NCBI GenBank assembly: GCA_019358985.1
Contig: JAHHIJ010000002.1
Coordinates: 1-64,000, forward strand
Length of the DNA: 64,000 nucleotides
DNA from: Tolypothrix brevis GSE-NOS-MK-07-07A
Lineage (GTDB): Bacteria; Cyanobacteriota; Cyanobacteriia; Cyanobacteriales; Nostocaceae
Direction: 5' to 3'
Positions 43,971 through 51,866 of the stretch are shown here, piece after piece. The notes under the pieces were generated by a model. It did not search any database. It saw nothing but the letters and a program-made list of their open reading frames with translations, and was not told where the DNA came from. Position 1 is the first letter of the stretch; each line of letters begins with the position of its first letter. A program made the translations under genes and the position numbers.

Positions 43971-44426
43971 ATGAAGTTCAAAAACTTATCACTGATAGCA
44001 GGAGCGTTCGCCCTAACTTTAACGGCAGTTCCCTTCTCGGTCAAGGCAGAAACCACTTCTAATGCACCAGCAAGACTAGCACAAGCACAGCCAACAAAGC
44101 CTGCTCAACAAAGCGGTGGTATCCAACTCACACCGGAACAACAAACCCAAATCGAGCAAATTCGCGGTAATGTCCGCAAGCAAATTGAGGAAGTGCTAAC
44201 AAAAGACCAACGCACACAAATCCAAACCGCTACGCAGTCAGGGAAGTCTGGACGCGAAGCTTTTCAAGCGCTAACATTTACCCCAAAACAGCGCACTCAA
44301 TTGCAGCAAATCATGCTAACGTCGCAACAACAAATGGAAGCAGTTCTGACCGCTGAACAAAAGACAGAACTAGCGCGATTGCGTCAGCAAAATTCCATTC
44401 CTGGTACTTCAGCACCTAAAAAATAA
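43971..44426 (+). CDS. Spy/CpxP-like periplasmic protein (LTxxQ family), paralogue
   Basis: 151 residues, paralogous to the gene at 43295: same signal peptide style (KNLSLIAGAFALTLTAVPF) and LTxxQ units (IQLTPEQQTQIEQIRGN, LTKDQRTQIQ, LTFTPKQRTQLQQIM, LTAEQKTELARL). It sits 196 bp downstream with its own leader and ends in a strong terminator. The tandem pair probably arose by duplication. Expected location is the periplasm; likely role is folding protection under envelope stress (family knowledge). Confidence 0.8.
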   Translation: MKFKNLSLIAGAFALTLTAVPFSVKAETTSNAPARLAQAQPTKPAQQSGGIQLTPEQQTQIEQIRGNVRKQIEEVLTKDQRTQIQTATQSGKSGREAFQALTFTPKQRTQLQQIMLTSQQQMEAVLTAEQKTELARLRQQNSIPGTSAPKK

Positions 44427-44430
44427 TCAA

Positions 44431-44530
44431 TAGACATAGGTGTGGAAAAGATGTAGAGACGTAGCAATGCTACGTCTCCACCCTCGTCCGATTAGGCAAC
44501 GCAAAATTAATTTTCATGCCTATATTCCTA
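44431..44530. mobile_element. Degenerate MITE-A variant
   Basis: Starts TAGACATAGGTGTGGAAAAG, with a GACGTAGCAATGCTACGTC hairpin and the ATTAGGCAACGCAAAATTAA core; the right end is poorly kept. Starts 5 bp after the Spy-like stop. Confidence 0.55.
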
Positions 44531-44563
44531 AATAGATTTAGGATACACTACCTACTTTTCATA

Positions 44564-44606
44564 GCGATCGCCTGATTAACATGTACAGGCGATCGCTTGT
44601 TTTTTG
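44564..44606 (+). terminator. Strong terminator built from two HIP1 sites
   Basis: GCGATCGCCTG/CAGGCGATCGC, an 11-bp perfect stem with an 11-base loop, then TTGTTTTTTG. Both arms contain HIP1. Likely ends the second Spy-like transcript. Confidence 0.85.
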
Positions 44607-44758
44607 TATCCAGTATCACAAATTCAATTATTTTGATTGTCAAACTTATCACACATTTATATAAGAACTTTAAAATAATATTTTGAAAGACTTCTTGTTT
44701 GCTTATTTAAATTGAAACACTAAATATAGCGCTTTGCACATTCTTTAAATACAGACCT

Positions 44759-44875
44759 ATACAGCAGATTTCGCTCTCATCGAATACACGTAGAGACGTT
44801 CCACCGGAACGTCTCTACAAAGGTTTCGGGTAACGCACGGTTAATTTTCACTTTCTATGTCTAATATAAATATTT
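44759..44875. repeat. Half of element E plus GACGTTCC hairpin and MITE-A tail
   Basis: TATACAGCAGATTTCGCTC matches the left end of element E (54869). A GACGTTCCACCGGAACGTC hairpin (44789-44818) follows, then a MITE-A-like tail ending TATGTCTA. The pieces suggest a recombined element in the nifJ leader. Confidence 0.55.
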
Positions 44876-44903
44876 TCGCATCCGGGCAATCTAGCAGGAG
44901 AAA

Positions 44904-47900
44904 ATGATGAAGAAAAAATTTGCAACCATCGACGGCAACGAGGCTGTTGCCCGTGTTGCTTATCGGTTAAATGAAGTAATTGCTATTTATCCCATTACCC
45001 CCTCTTCAGCAATGGGTGAATGGGCAGATGCATGGTCTTCTGAAAGCCGCCGTAATTTGTGGGGTACTGTGCCAAGCGTGATAGTAATGCAAAGTGAAGG
45101 TGGAGCCGCTGCTGCCGTACATGGAGCATTACAAACAGGTTCCCTGACTACCACCTTCACGGCATCTCAGGGATTATTGTTGATGATTCCCAACCTCTAC
45201 AAAATCGCTGGGGAACTTACTAGCGCGGTGATTCACGTTGCGGCACGTTCTTTGGCTACCCACGCATTATCAATTTTTGGCGACCAAAGTGATGTCATGG
45301 CAGCGCGTGCTACTGGCTTTGGGATGCTGTGTTCTGCCTCAGTGCAGGAAAGTCAAGATTTTGCCCTGATTGCTCACGCTGCCACCTTAGAAGCGCGAGT
45401 GCCGTTTATGCACTTCTTCGACGGTTTCCGCACCTCTCATGAAGTGCAAAAAGTCGAATTGTTGGAAGACGAGGATTTGCGATCGCTTATTAACGATGAT
45501 CTCATATTCGCTCACCGCCATCGCTCTCTTACCCCAGATCGTCCAGTATTGCGAGGAACGGCTCAAAACCCGGATGTCTACTTTCAATCCCGCGAAGCCG
45601 CTAACTTATACTACAACGCTTGTCCAGATATTGTTCAGCGAATCATGGACAAATTAGGCGATCGCACTGGACGACATTACCAAATCTTTGAATATCATGG
45701 TGCAGTTGATGCAGAACGTGTCATTATACTTATGGGGTCCGGCTGTGAGACAGTACACGAAACCGTAGATTATCTGAACGCTGGTGGGGAAAAAGTCGGT
45801 GTCCTCAAAGTCAGATTATATCGCCCCTTTGACGCAACACGGTTTGTATCAGCCTTGCCGAAAAGTGTGAAAGCGATCGCAGTCCTCGACCGCACCAAAG
45901 AACCAGGTAGCGCCGGCGAACCGTTGTATCTTGATGTAGTTGCTGCTATTTATGAAGAATGGCGTCCCGTAGAGACGTTCCGGTGGAACGTCTCAGAGTC
46001 GTTCCACGGTCACGACTCTACCCCTATGCCCAAAATCATCGGTGGTCGTTACGGTCTTTCTTCTAAAGAATTTACCCCAGCGATGGTTAAAGGTGTTTTC
46101 GACAACCTTGCCCAACCACAACCGAAAAACCACTTTACCATCGGTATCAACGACGACGTAAGCCACACTTCCCTAAACTTTGACCCTAACTTCTCCACCG
46201 AAGCAGATAACGTCGTCCGAGCAATGTTCTACGGATTAGGTTCTGATGGCACAGTTGGTGCTAATAAAAACTCCATCAAGATTATTGGTGAACAAACAGA
46301 CAACAACGCTCAAGGCTACTTTGTCTACGACTCCAAAAAATCTGGCTCAATGACCGTTTCCCATCTACGCTTTGGTCAACAACTTATTCGCTCAACCTAC
46401 CTAATTGACAAAGCCAACTTTATCGGCTGCCATCACTGGGAATTCCTAGAGCGGGTAGATGTACTGAAAGCGGCTGCGTTTGGGGCAACTTTATTACTCA
46501 ACAGTCCTTATGATGCTGATATTGTCTGGGAACATCTCCCGGAAAAAGTACAGCAACAAATTATCGCCAAGCAACTTAAATTATACGTCATCAATGCGAC
46601 CGAAGTTGCCCGGAACAGCGGCATGGGCGGTAGAATTAACACTATTATGCAAGTGTGCTTCTTTGCCTTAGCAGGTGTTTTGCCACAAGAAGAAGCCATA
46701 ACCAAAATCAAGCAAGCAATTGAAAAAACCTACGGCAAAAAAGGCACAGAAGTCGTCCAGAAGAATCTGCAAGCTGTAGATCAGACGCTGGAGAATTTGC
46801 ATAAAGTCGATGTCGGAGATATTGACTCATCACTTTTGTACAGACGTTCCGACGGAACGTCTCTACCTGAATACAGACGTTCCGACGGAACGTCTCTACC
46901 TGAATACAGACGTTCCGACGGAACGTCTCTACCTTTGAATGATGCTCCCGAATTTGTGCAGTCAGTTTTAGGTAAAATAATGGCATGGGAAGGTGATGAT
47001 TTACCTGTAAGTGCGCTGCCTGTTGATGGGACTTTTCCTACCGGCACTGCTAAATGGGAAAAACGCAATATTGCTACAGAGATTCCCGTTTGGGATGCGG
47101 ATGTCTGCGTGCAGTGTGGCAAATGTATTATGGTTTGTCCTCATGGAGTCATTCGAGGCAAGGTTTATCAACCAGGGGAATTAATTAACGCACCGGCAAG
47201 CTTCAAGTCAATCGATGCCAAAGATAAAGACTTTGCTTGCTCAAAATTTACCATTCAGGTAGCCCCAGAAGACTGTACAGGCTGCGTTATCTGTGTAGAG
47301 ATTTGTCCGGCTAAAAATAAGTTAGAGCCGACGCGCAAGGCGATTAATATGGAAGCGCAGTTGCCTTTACGCGAGCAAGAGCGGGAAAACTGGAATTTCT
47401 TTCTCAGTTTACCAAATCCTGACCGCCGGGAATTAAAACTAAACCAGATTCGCCAACAGCAATTGCAAGAACCTTTATTTGAATTTTCTGGTGCTTGTGC
47501 TGGTTGTGGGGAGACACCTTATTTAAAATTATTAACACAACTGTTTGGCGATCGCTCTGTCATTGCCAATGCCACAGGTTGTTCGTCAATTTACGGGGGA
47601 AACCTTCCCACCACCCCTTGGACGACAAATGCTGAAGGAAGAGGTCCTGCTTGGTCGAATAGTCTTTTTGAAGACAACGCAGAATTCGGTCTTGGCTTTC
47701 GTCTTTCTCTAGACAAGCAAGCCGAATTTGCTGCCGAACTACTGCAACAATTAAGTGGTGAAATCGGCGATAATCTTGTTCAATCTATTCTCAACCAGAA
47801 GCAAAAATCTGAAGCGGATATTTGGGAACAACGCGAACAAGTAGCGCTGTTGAAACAAAGATTAGATGAAATCCAAGATTATAATTTAACCGCAGATGAA

Positions 47901-48743
47901 CGCAGATGGACGCAGATGGAAGAGAGAAGCATCAGCGTTAATCCGCGTTCATCTGATGAAATCCAAGATTATAATTTAACCGCAGATGAACGCAGATGGA
48001 CGCAGATGGAAGAGAGAAGCATCAGCGTTAATCCGCGTTCATCTGCGGTTAATAATCTTAAATCCCTAGCTGACTACTTGGTGAGAAAAAGCGTCTGGAT
48101 TGTTGGGGGTGATGGTTGGGCGTATGATATTGATTTTGGCGGATTGGATCATGTTCTTGCCACTGGTCGCAATGTCAACATTTTGGTCATGGATACCGAA
48201 GTTTATTCTAACACTGGCGGGCAATCTTCTAAAGCTACACCACGAGGAGCGATCGCTAAATTTGCCGCTAGTGGTAAGCCAGCACCGAAGAAAGATTTAG
48301 GCTTGATTGCCATGACTTATGGTAATGTCTACGTAGCGAGTGTAGCCCTTGGTGCGAGAGATGAACACACCCTCAAAGCATTTCTCGAAGCCGAAGCTTA
48401 TGAAGGACCATCCTTAATTATCGCTTACAGTCATTGCATCGCCCACGGCATCAACATGACCACGGCAATGAATCATCAAAAAGCTTTGGTAGAATCAGGA
48501 AGGTGGTTGCTGTATCGTTACAATCCCGAATTGCAGCAAGCGGGTAAAAATCCATTGCAATTGGATATGCGTCAGCCGAAGCAGCCGGTAGAAGAGTCAA
48601 TGTATCAAGAAAATCGCTTCAAGATGCTGACTAAGAGTAAACCCGAAGTTGCTAAACGTCTTTTAGAAGAAGCGCAAGCTGAAGTGGATGCGCGTTGGAA
48701 AATGTACGAGTATCTCGCTGCGCGTAATGTAGGAGAGGTCTAA
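44904..48743 (+). CDS. nifJ: Pyruvate:ferredoxin (flavodoxin) oxidoreductase
   Basis: 1279 residues, longer than the roughly 1200 usual for NifJ. It oxidises pyruvate to acetyl-CoA and passes electrons to ferredoxin or flavodoxin, for nitrogenase or fermentation. Seen: N-terminal GNEAVARVAYRLNEVIAIYP, two 4Fe-4S motifs CVQCGKCIMVCP (about 734) and CTGCVICVEICP, a further cluster ligand FSGACAGCGETPY, and TPP/Mg binding WIVGGDGWAYDIDFGGLDH. The excess length comes from three repeat-encoded insertions at about 355-373, 646-678 and 988-1047. None hits a cluster or TPP motif. AGGAG precedes the ATG by about 5 bp. The frame is intact, so the protein is probably functional. Confidence 0.95.
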   Translation: MMKKKFATIDGNEAVARVAYRLNEVIAIYPITPSSAMGEWADAWSSESRRNLWGTVPSVIVMQSEGGAAAAVHGALQTGSLTTTFTASQGLLLMIPNLYKIAGELTSAVIHVAARSLATHALSIFGDQSDVMAARATGFGMLCSASVQESQDFALIAHAATLEARVPFMHFFDGFRTSHEVQKVELLEDEDLRSLINDDLIFAHRHRSLTPDRPVLRGTAQNPDVYFQSREAANLYYNACPDIVQRIMDKLGDRTGRHYQIFEYHGAVDAERVIILMGSGCETVHETVDYLNAGGEKVGVLKVRLYRPFDATRFVSALPKSVKAIAVLDRTKEPGSAGEPLYLDVVAAIYEEWRPVETFRWNVSESFHGHDSTPMPKIIGGRYGLSSKEFTPAMVKGVFDNLAQPQPKNHFTIGINDDVSHTSLNFDPNFSTEADNVVRAMFYGLGSDGTVGANKNSIKIIGEQTDNNAQGYFVYDSKKSGSMTVSHLRFGQQLIRSTYLIDKANFIGCHHWEFLERVDVLKAAAFGATLLLNSPYDADIVWEHLPEKVQQQIIAKQLKLYVINATEVARNSGMGGRINTIMQVCFFALAGVLPQEEAITKIKQAIEKTYGKKGTEVVQKNLQAVDQTLENLHKVDVGDIDSSLLYRRSDGTSLPEYRRSDGTSLPEYRRSDGTSLPLNDAPEFVQSVLGKIMAWEGDDLPVSALPVDGTFPTGTAKWEKRNIATEIPVWDADVCVQCGKCIMVCPHGVIRGKVYQPGELINAPASFKSIDAKDKDFACSKFTIQVAPEDCTGCVICVEICPAKNKLEPTRKAINMEAQLPLREQERENWNFFLSLPNPDRRELKLNQIRQQQLQEPLFEFSGACAGCGETPYLKLLTQLFGDRSVIANATGCSSIYGGNLPTTPWTTNAEGRGPAWSNSLFEDNAEFGLGFRLSLDKQAEFAAELLQQLSGEIGDNLVQSILNQKQKSEADIWEQREQVALLKQRLDEIQDYNLTADERRWTQMEERSISVNPRSSDEIQDYNLTADERRWTQMEERSISVNPRSSAVNNLKSLADYLVRKSVWIVGGDGWAYDIDFGGLDHVLATGRNVNILVMDTEVYSNTGGQSSKATPRGAIAKFAASGKPAPKKDLGLIAMTYGNVYVASVALGARDEHTLKAFLEAEAYEGPSLIIAYSHCIAHGINMTTAMNHQKALVESGRWLLYRYNPELQQAGKNPLQLDMRQPKQPVEESMYQENRFKMLTKSKPEVAKRLLEEAQAEVDARWKMYEYLAARNVGEV
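45969..46021 (+). repeat. In-frame double hairpin in nifJ (site 1)
   Basis: Two successive palindromes, AGACGTTCCGGTGGAACGTC and AGTCGTTCCACGGTCACGAC, read as VETFRWNVSESFHGHDST between EEWRP and MPKIIGGRYG. Confidence 0.9.
46839..46937 (+). repeat. In-frame 33-bp tandem repeat x3 in nifJ (site 2)
   Basis: Three identical 33-bp units (the last diverges at its final bases), each a CAGACGTTCCGACGGAACGT hairpin plus CTCTACCTGAA. Each encodes the 11-mer YRRSDGTSLPE. Confidence 0.95.
47865..48054 (+). repeat. In-frame 90-bp tandem repeat x2 in nifJ (site 3)
   Basis: Units at 47865-47954 and 47955-48044, plus a trailing GCGGTTAAT. Each unit is an AACCGCAGATGAACGC... repeat closed by its complement GCGTTCATCTGCGGTT at the end of the array. 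Encodes two copies of a 30-residue peptide beginning DEIQDYNLTADERRWTQ. Confidence 0.95.
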
Positions 48744-48776
48744 AATCAGTCCCAAAAATCCTTAACTGAACCGTAT

Positions 48777-48956
48777 TAGACATCTCCCGAAAAGATGTAG
48801 AGACGTAGCACTGCTACGTCTAATCAAGGGTTTTGGGTAACGTATAGTTCATTACTGAACCGTATTAGACATCTCCCGAAAAGATGTAGAGACGTAGCAC
48901 TGCTACGTCTAATCAAGGGTTTTGGGTAACGCATAGTTCATTTCTGGAGATGTCTA
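48777..48956. mobile_element. Tandem MITE-A pair
   Basis: Copy 1 (48777-48865) has the left end TAGACATCTCC but no right end. Copy 2 (48866-48956) is complete, ending GGAGATGTCTA. The two are almost identical over an 89-bp period, so the pair arose by tandem duplication. Confidence 0.88.
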
Positions 48957-48986
48957 TTGTCTATAGCGGCTTTTCTTTTAAGCTCG

Positions 48987-49838
48987 TCAAGGTTTTTCCG
49001 AACACCGCAAAAAAGGTAATAAATCTTCTAAAATCGTTTCATGATAATGTTCTTGAGGATAGTGTCCGACGTTATTAAGTTTTATTAATTCGGTATGAGA
49101 TACAAAATCGGCAAAATTTTCTGCTATATCTACAGAAAGCCAAGGGTCAATCATTCCCCATTGAATTAAAATTGGCTTTTGCCATTCTTTAAAGCCAGAT
49201 TCTATTTCGATCATTGCTGGCTGAAGTTGTAAATTGCGGATAGTTGATAAAAGTCCTCTTCCAGAAGAGGAACTTTTGAGATACGGCTTTCGATAAATAT
49301 CTAAATCTTTCTCTTCGATGACGTAACGACAACCACCTTCTAAAGTTCTATCAACTAATAAAGGGTCTTGGGTCATCATTTCACCTGCTAGAGGTAAACC
49401 CAATTGTTGAATTTTCCAAGGTAATTTTGCCGCACTAGTAATCGGTGTGTTGATGATAGCTATGTTGGCAATTTTTTCTGGATATCGCAAAGCGTATTGT
49501 AAGCCTACAGAACCTAGAAATCCTTGGACAACTAAAGAAAAACGTTGTAGTTCTAAGGCTTGGATAAATTCTGATAAAGCTGTAATAAATGCATCTGGGG
49601 TGTAAGCAAAGTCTCTTTTTTCAGGTTTGGATGAAAAACCATAACCAATCCAATCTGGTGCGATCGCTCTTGTACCCTGTTTCCCTAAAGCTGGTAAAAT
49701 ATTACGCCAACTGTAACTTTGTGACACTATGCCGTGTAGCAATAATACAGGCAATAAGTCTGTTTGACCAATAGGTTCAACTTCGCGATAAAACCATTCT
49801 AAGGAATTGACGGTTATTTTATGTTCTTGTATTGACAT
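48987..49838 (-). CDS. Alpha/beta hydrolase fold protein
   Basis: 283 residues resembling haloalkane dehalogenase/epoxide hydrolase-type proteins: oxyanion LLLHGIVSQSYSWRN, DWIGYGFSSKP, and the C-terminal NNVGHYPQEHYHE with the base His. At the nucleophile elbow, where relatives have a Ser or Asp (GxSxG or xDWG), it reads LVVQGFLGSVGLQ, so the usual nucleophile is not evident. The protein may be non-catalytic or use another residue. Start ATG at 49838. Upstream lies the ThiO-like gene on the same strand, separated by a MITE. Confidence 0.8.
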   Translation of the reverse strand: MSIQEHKITVNSLEWFYREVEPIGQTDLLPVLLLHGIVSQSYSWRNILPALGKQGTRAIAPDWIGYGFSSKPEKRDFAYTPDAFITALSEFIQALELQRFSLVVQGFLGSVGLQYALRYPEKIANIAIINTPITSAAKLPWKIQQLGLPLAGEMMTQDPLLVDRTLEGGCRYVIEEKDLDIYRKPYLKSSSSGRGLLSTIRNLQLQPAMIEIESGFKEWQKPILIQWGMIDPWLSVDIAENFADFVSHTELIKLNNVGHYPQEHYHETILEDLLPFLRCSEKP

Positions 49839-49890
49839 GAAGAAAATTATTACGCAAAGGGCTAGAGAGGCAAAGTGGTTTTTGTTAAGA

Positions 49891-49979
49891 TTAGGACTTA
49901 GGCAGAATTATGAAAAAAACGAACCGCTAAGTACGCCAAGTACGCTAAGGAATAAGAGAAGCGAGAGAGTTTTTGCGCT
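49891..49979. mobile_element. Truncated MITE-C abutting the thiO-like gene
   Basis: Begins AGGACTTAGGCAGAATTATG and ends GAGAGTTTTTGCGCTA, matching the inverse of the 39615 copy without its right terminal bases. The stop of the next gene (complement CTA, 49978-49980) lies at the broken end. Confidence 0.7.
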
Positions 49980-51069
49980 AGCAATCGTTGGAGATAATCA
50001 TCTCACGAATTGCGTATGCTGTTGCAGGTGCTAATAAAACGCCGTTGCGATAATGTCCGGTGGCGAGGAGAATGTTATTAAAGCCTGGTAGTTTGCCTAT
50101 GATTGGTGCGGGTCGTTTTTCGGGACGGGGACGCAACCCAGACCAGGTAAGCTTAATTGTGGCTGATACTAATTCTGGGCAAAAGGCGATCGCTTGAGTT
50201 AAAACTTGCTTCAATAGTTCTTTATCAGGTGGTATTTCATCGCTATCATTGGGAAACTCCACCGTTGCACCAATCCAATAATCTCCGTTACCTACAGGAA
50301 CAATGTGAACATCATCACCTGTAATCACTGGTTGAAAGTCTGAATTTCCTAAAGGATGTCCTAAGCTTACTTGCAAAGCTTGCCCCAACACAGGGCGAAT
50401 ATCAATCATTTGGTTTAATTGGGCTGTCAAAAGTGATGAACCCAATCCAGCGGCAATTACAAACCAATCAGCAGTAATTTTACCCTCTGTCGTCTCAAGT
50501 TCATTGCATGAATTCGCAAAAGTGGAAGTTCCGTTGACAGTAACACCGAATTTAAATGTAACGCCGTTGCGTTGAGATGCATCAACTAAAGCTAAAGTTA
50601 AGGCTGTTGGGTCAAGTTGACGGTCTTGGGGAGAATAAACAGCACCAATAATATTATCGTTATTTATCTGCGGACACATTGACTTTAATTTCGCTACGTC
50701 CCAAACTTCCAGATTCCAGTTTTGAGAAGAGCGAATTTCCGCGAGTTTTTGCCAATCTGCTAAATTATCTTCTTGCAAACAAAGCTTAAGAATTCCTTGA
50801 CGATTAAAAGGGATTTTACGACCTGCGATCGCTTCTAGTTCCGGAATTAAAGTTTCGTAACGTTCAATACTAGAAGAGCGCATTCGCCACGCATTACCCT
50901 TAATTTTATGGCTAATCACACCCATCAAAACGCCTAATGCCGCTCCTGTAGAGGCTTGGGCGGGTGGTTGTTTATCAATGACAGTGATTTTTAGGTCTTT
51001 AACTTGACTGAGTTCATAGGCGATCGCCGCCCCAACAATACCACAACCGATAATGACTACATGATTCAT
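49978..51069 (-). CDS. FAD-dependent amine/glycine oxidase (ThiO/DadA family)
   Basis: 363 residues of the DAO family. The Rossmann fold is clear: VVIIGCGIVGAAIAYELSQ, acidic VIDKQP, and a second flavin segment FVIAAGLGSS near 210. The C-terminal WSGLRPRPEKRPAPIIG and ATGHYRNGVLLAPATAYAI are typical of ThiO-type glycine oxidase, which supplies iminoglycine for thiamine thiazole. No thi gene is adjacent, so another amino acid or sarcosine substrate is possible. Start ATG at 51069. The stop lies at the edge of a truncated MITE. Confidence 0.82.
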   Translation of the reverse strand: MNHVVIIGCGIVGAAIAYELSQVKDLKITVIDKQPPAQASTGAALGVLMGVISHKIKGNAWRMRSSSIERYETLIPELEAIAGRKIPFNRQGILKLCLQEDNLADWQKLAEIRSSQNWNLEVWDVAKLKSMCPQINNDNIIGAVYSPQDRQLDPTALTLALVDASQRNGVTFKFGVTVNGTSTFANSCNELETTEGKITADWFVIAAGLGSSLLTAQLNQMIDIRPVLGQALQVSLGHPLGNSDFQPVITGDDVHIVPVGNGDYWIGATVEFPNDSDEIPPDKELLKQVLTQAIAFCPELVSATIKLTWSGLRPRPEKRPAPIIGKLPGFNNILLATGHYRNGVLLAPATAYAIREMIISNDC

Positions 51070-51097
51070 TGCTTTTTGATTCAGTTAGGAATGGGGT

Positions 51098-51123
51098 ACA
51101 GACGTGACCGTGGAACGTCTGTA
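51098..51123. repeat. GACGT hairpin (imperfect)
   Basis: TACAGACGTGACCGTGGAAC and GTCTGTAC arms. Located between the thiO-like gene and psbQ, followed by a C-rich tract. Confidence 0.7.
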
Positions 51124-51185
51124 CGGGAGTCAACAGTCAACAATTCCCTTGTCCCCCACTCCCCCTTTTCCCCTCTTAAAAAAGC

Positions 51186-51638
51186 CTAGTTGCTGGTTTG
51201 TGGTAACAATTGTAGGAAATTGTCAATGTCAGCAAAAGCGGCTTTGTTGTTACTTAAAGCTAGTTGAGAGTTGCTGGCGCCTGCGGCTTGATCTATTTTT
51301 ACTAGGTGCTTCAATAAATCTCGCGTTATCTGACGTGCTTTGGTTTGGTCTTTAGGTAGCAGATTGGAAGTAATATAACTCATATTCTGCTTTGCGGATG
51401 TCATCGGACCGTGGATAAAATTCCCTACATAGATCCAATCTTTTTTTTGGATCAGCTTTTGCAATTCTTGTGAGCGATCGCGTACCGAAAGAATTTCAGG
51501 AACATATTCCTGAATTTTCTCTAACTGAGACGTAGTATAGGTTGGAGGTGCTGTAGCGACAGTAGGACTGCCACAACTAATCAGGAATGTTGCCAAAATT
51601 ACCAGAATCAATGACAATATCGAGCGTTGACGCGCCAT
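51186..51638 (-). CDS. psbQ: Photosystem II lipoprotein PsbQ (CyanoQ)
   Basis: 150 residues. Lipoprotein signal ILSLILVILATFLISCGS with lipobox Cys22, so it is anchored at the lumenal side of thylakoids. The mature four-helix bundle shows the CyanoQ pattern: KKDWIYVGNFIHGPM, ITSNLLPKDQ, ARQITRDLLKHLVKIDQAA. It stabilises the oxygen-evolving complex. Normal length. Monocistronic as far as the context shows. Confidence 0.92.
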   Translation of the reverse strand: MARQRSILSLILVILATFLISCGSPTVATAPPTYTTSQLEKIQEYVPEILSVRDRSQELQKLIQKKDWIYVGNFIHGPMTSAKQNMSYITSNLLPKDQTKARQITRDLLKHLVKIDQAAGASNSQLALSNNKAAFADIDNFLQLLPQTSN

Positions 51639-51702
51639 ATATTAAATTTCTTGTGTGCCTATGAACAGTGTCATTTTAGATCGCTAAGGCAATTTCTCGT
51701 TA

Positions 51703-51785
51703 GTCAAAAGTCAAAAGTCAAAAGCTCCCCCTGCCTCCCCTGCCTCCCCTGCCTCCCCTGCCTCCCCGACTCCCCCACTCCCCCC
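51703..51785. repeat. Heptamer (AGTCAAA)3 and 9-bp (CTGCCTCCC)4 repeats
   Basis: 51703-51724 is an AGTCAAA run; 51730-51770 holds four CTGCCTCCC units, then CCCCACTCCC. Both lie in the divergent psbQ/M16 spacer, so neither gene has much unique promoter DNA. Confidence 0.88.
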
Positions 51786-51866
51786 TTTCCCCAACATCGT
51801 AAAATACTTGCCAAGATGGATTTATCCGATGCGTAAATTTTCAGTTTTGAATTTCAATTACTAACA

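Noticed and set aside
46708-47122. Minus-strand frames with repeated VETFRRNVCIQ or GRDVPSERLYS peptides
   Set aside because: They are shadows of the triplicated hairpin repeat inside nifJ, which is well supported on the + strand.
44904-48743. NifJ frameshift or pseudogene because of its repeats
   Set aside because: All three inserts are multiples of three and the frame is open from start to stop with all cofactor motifs intact.
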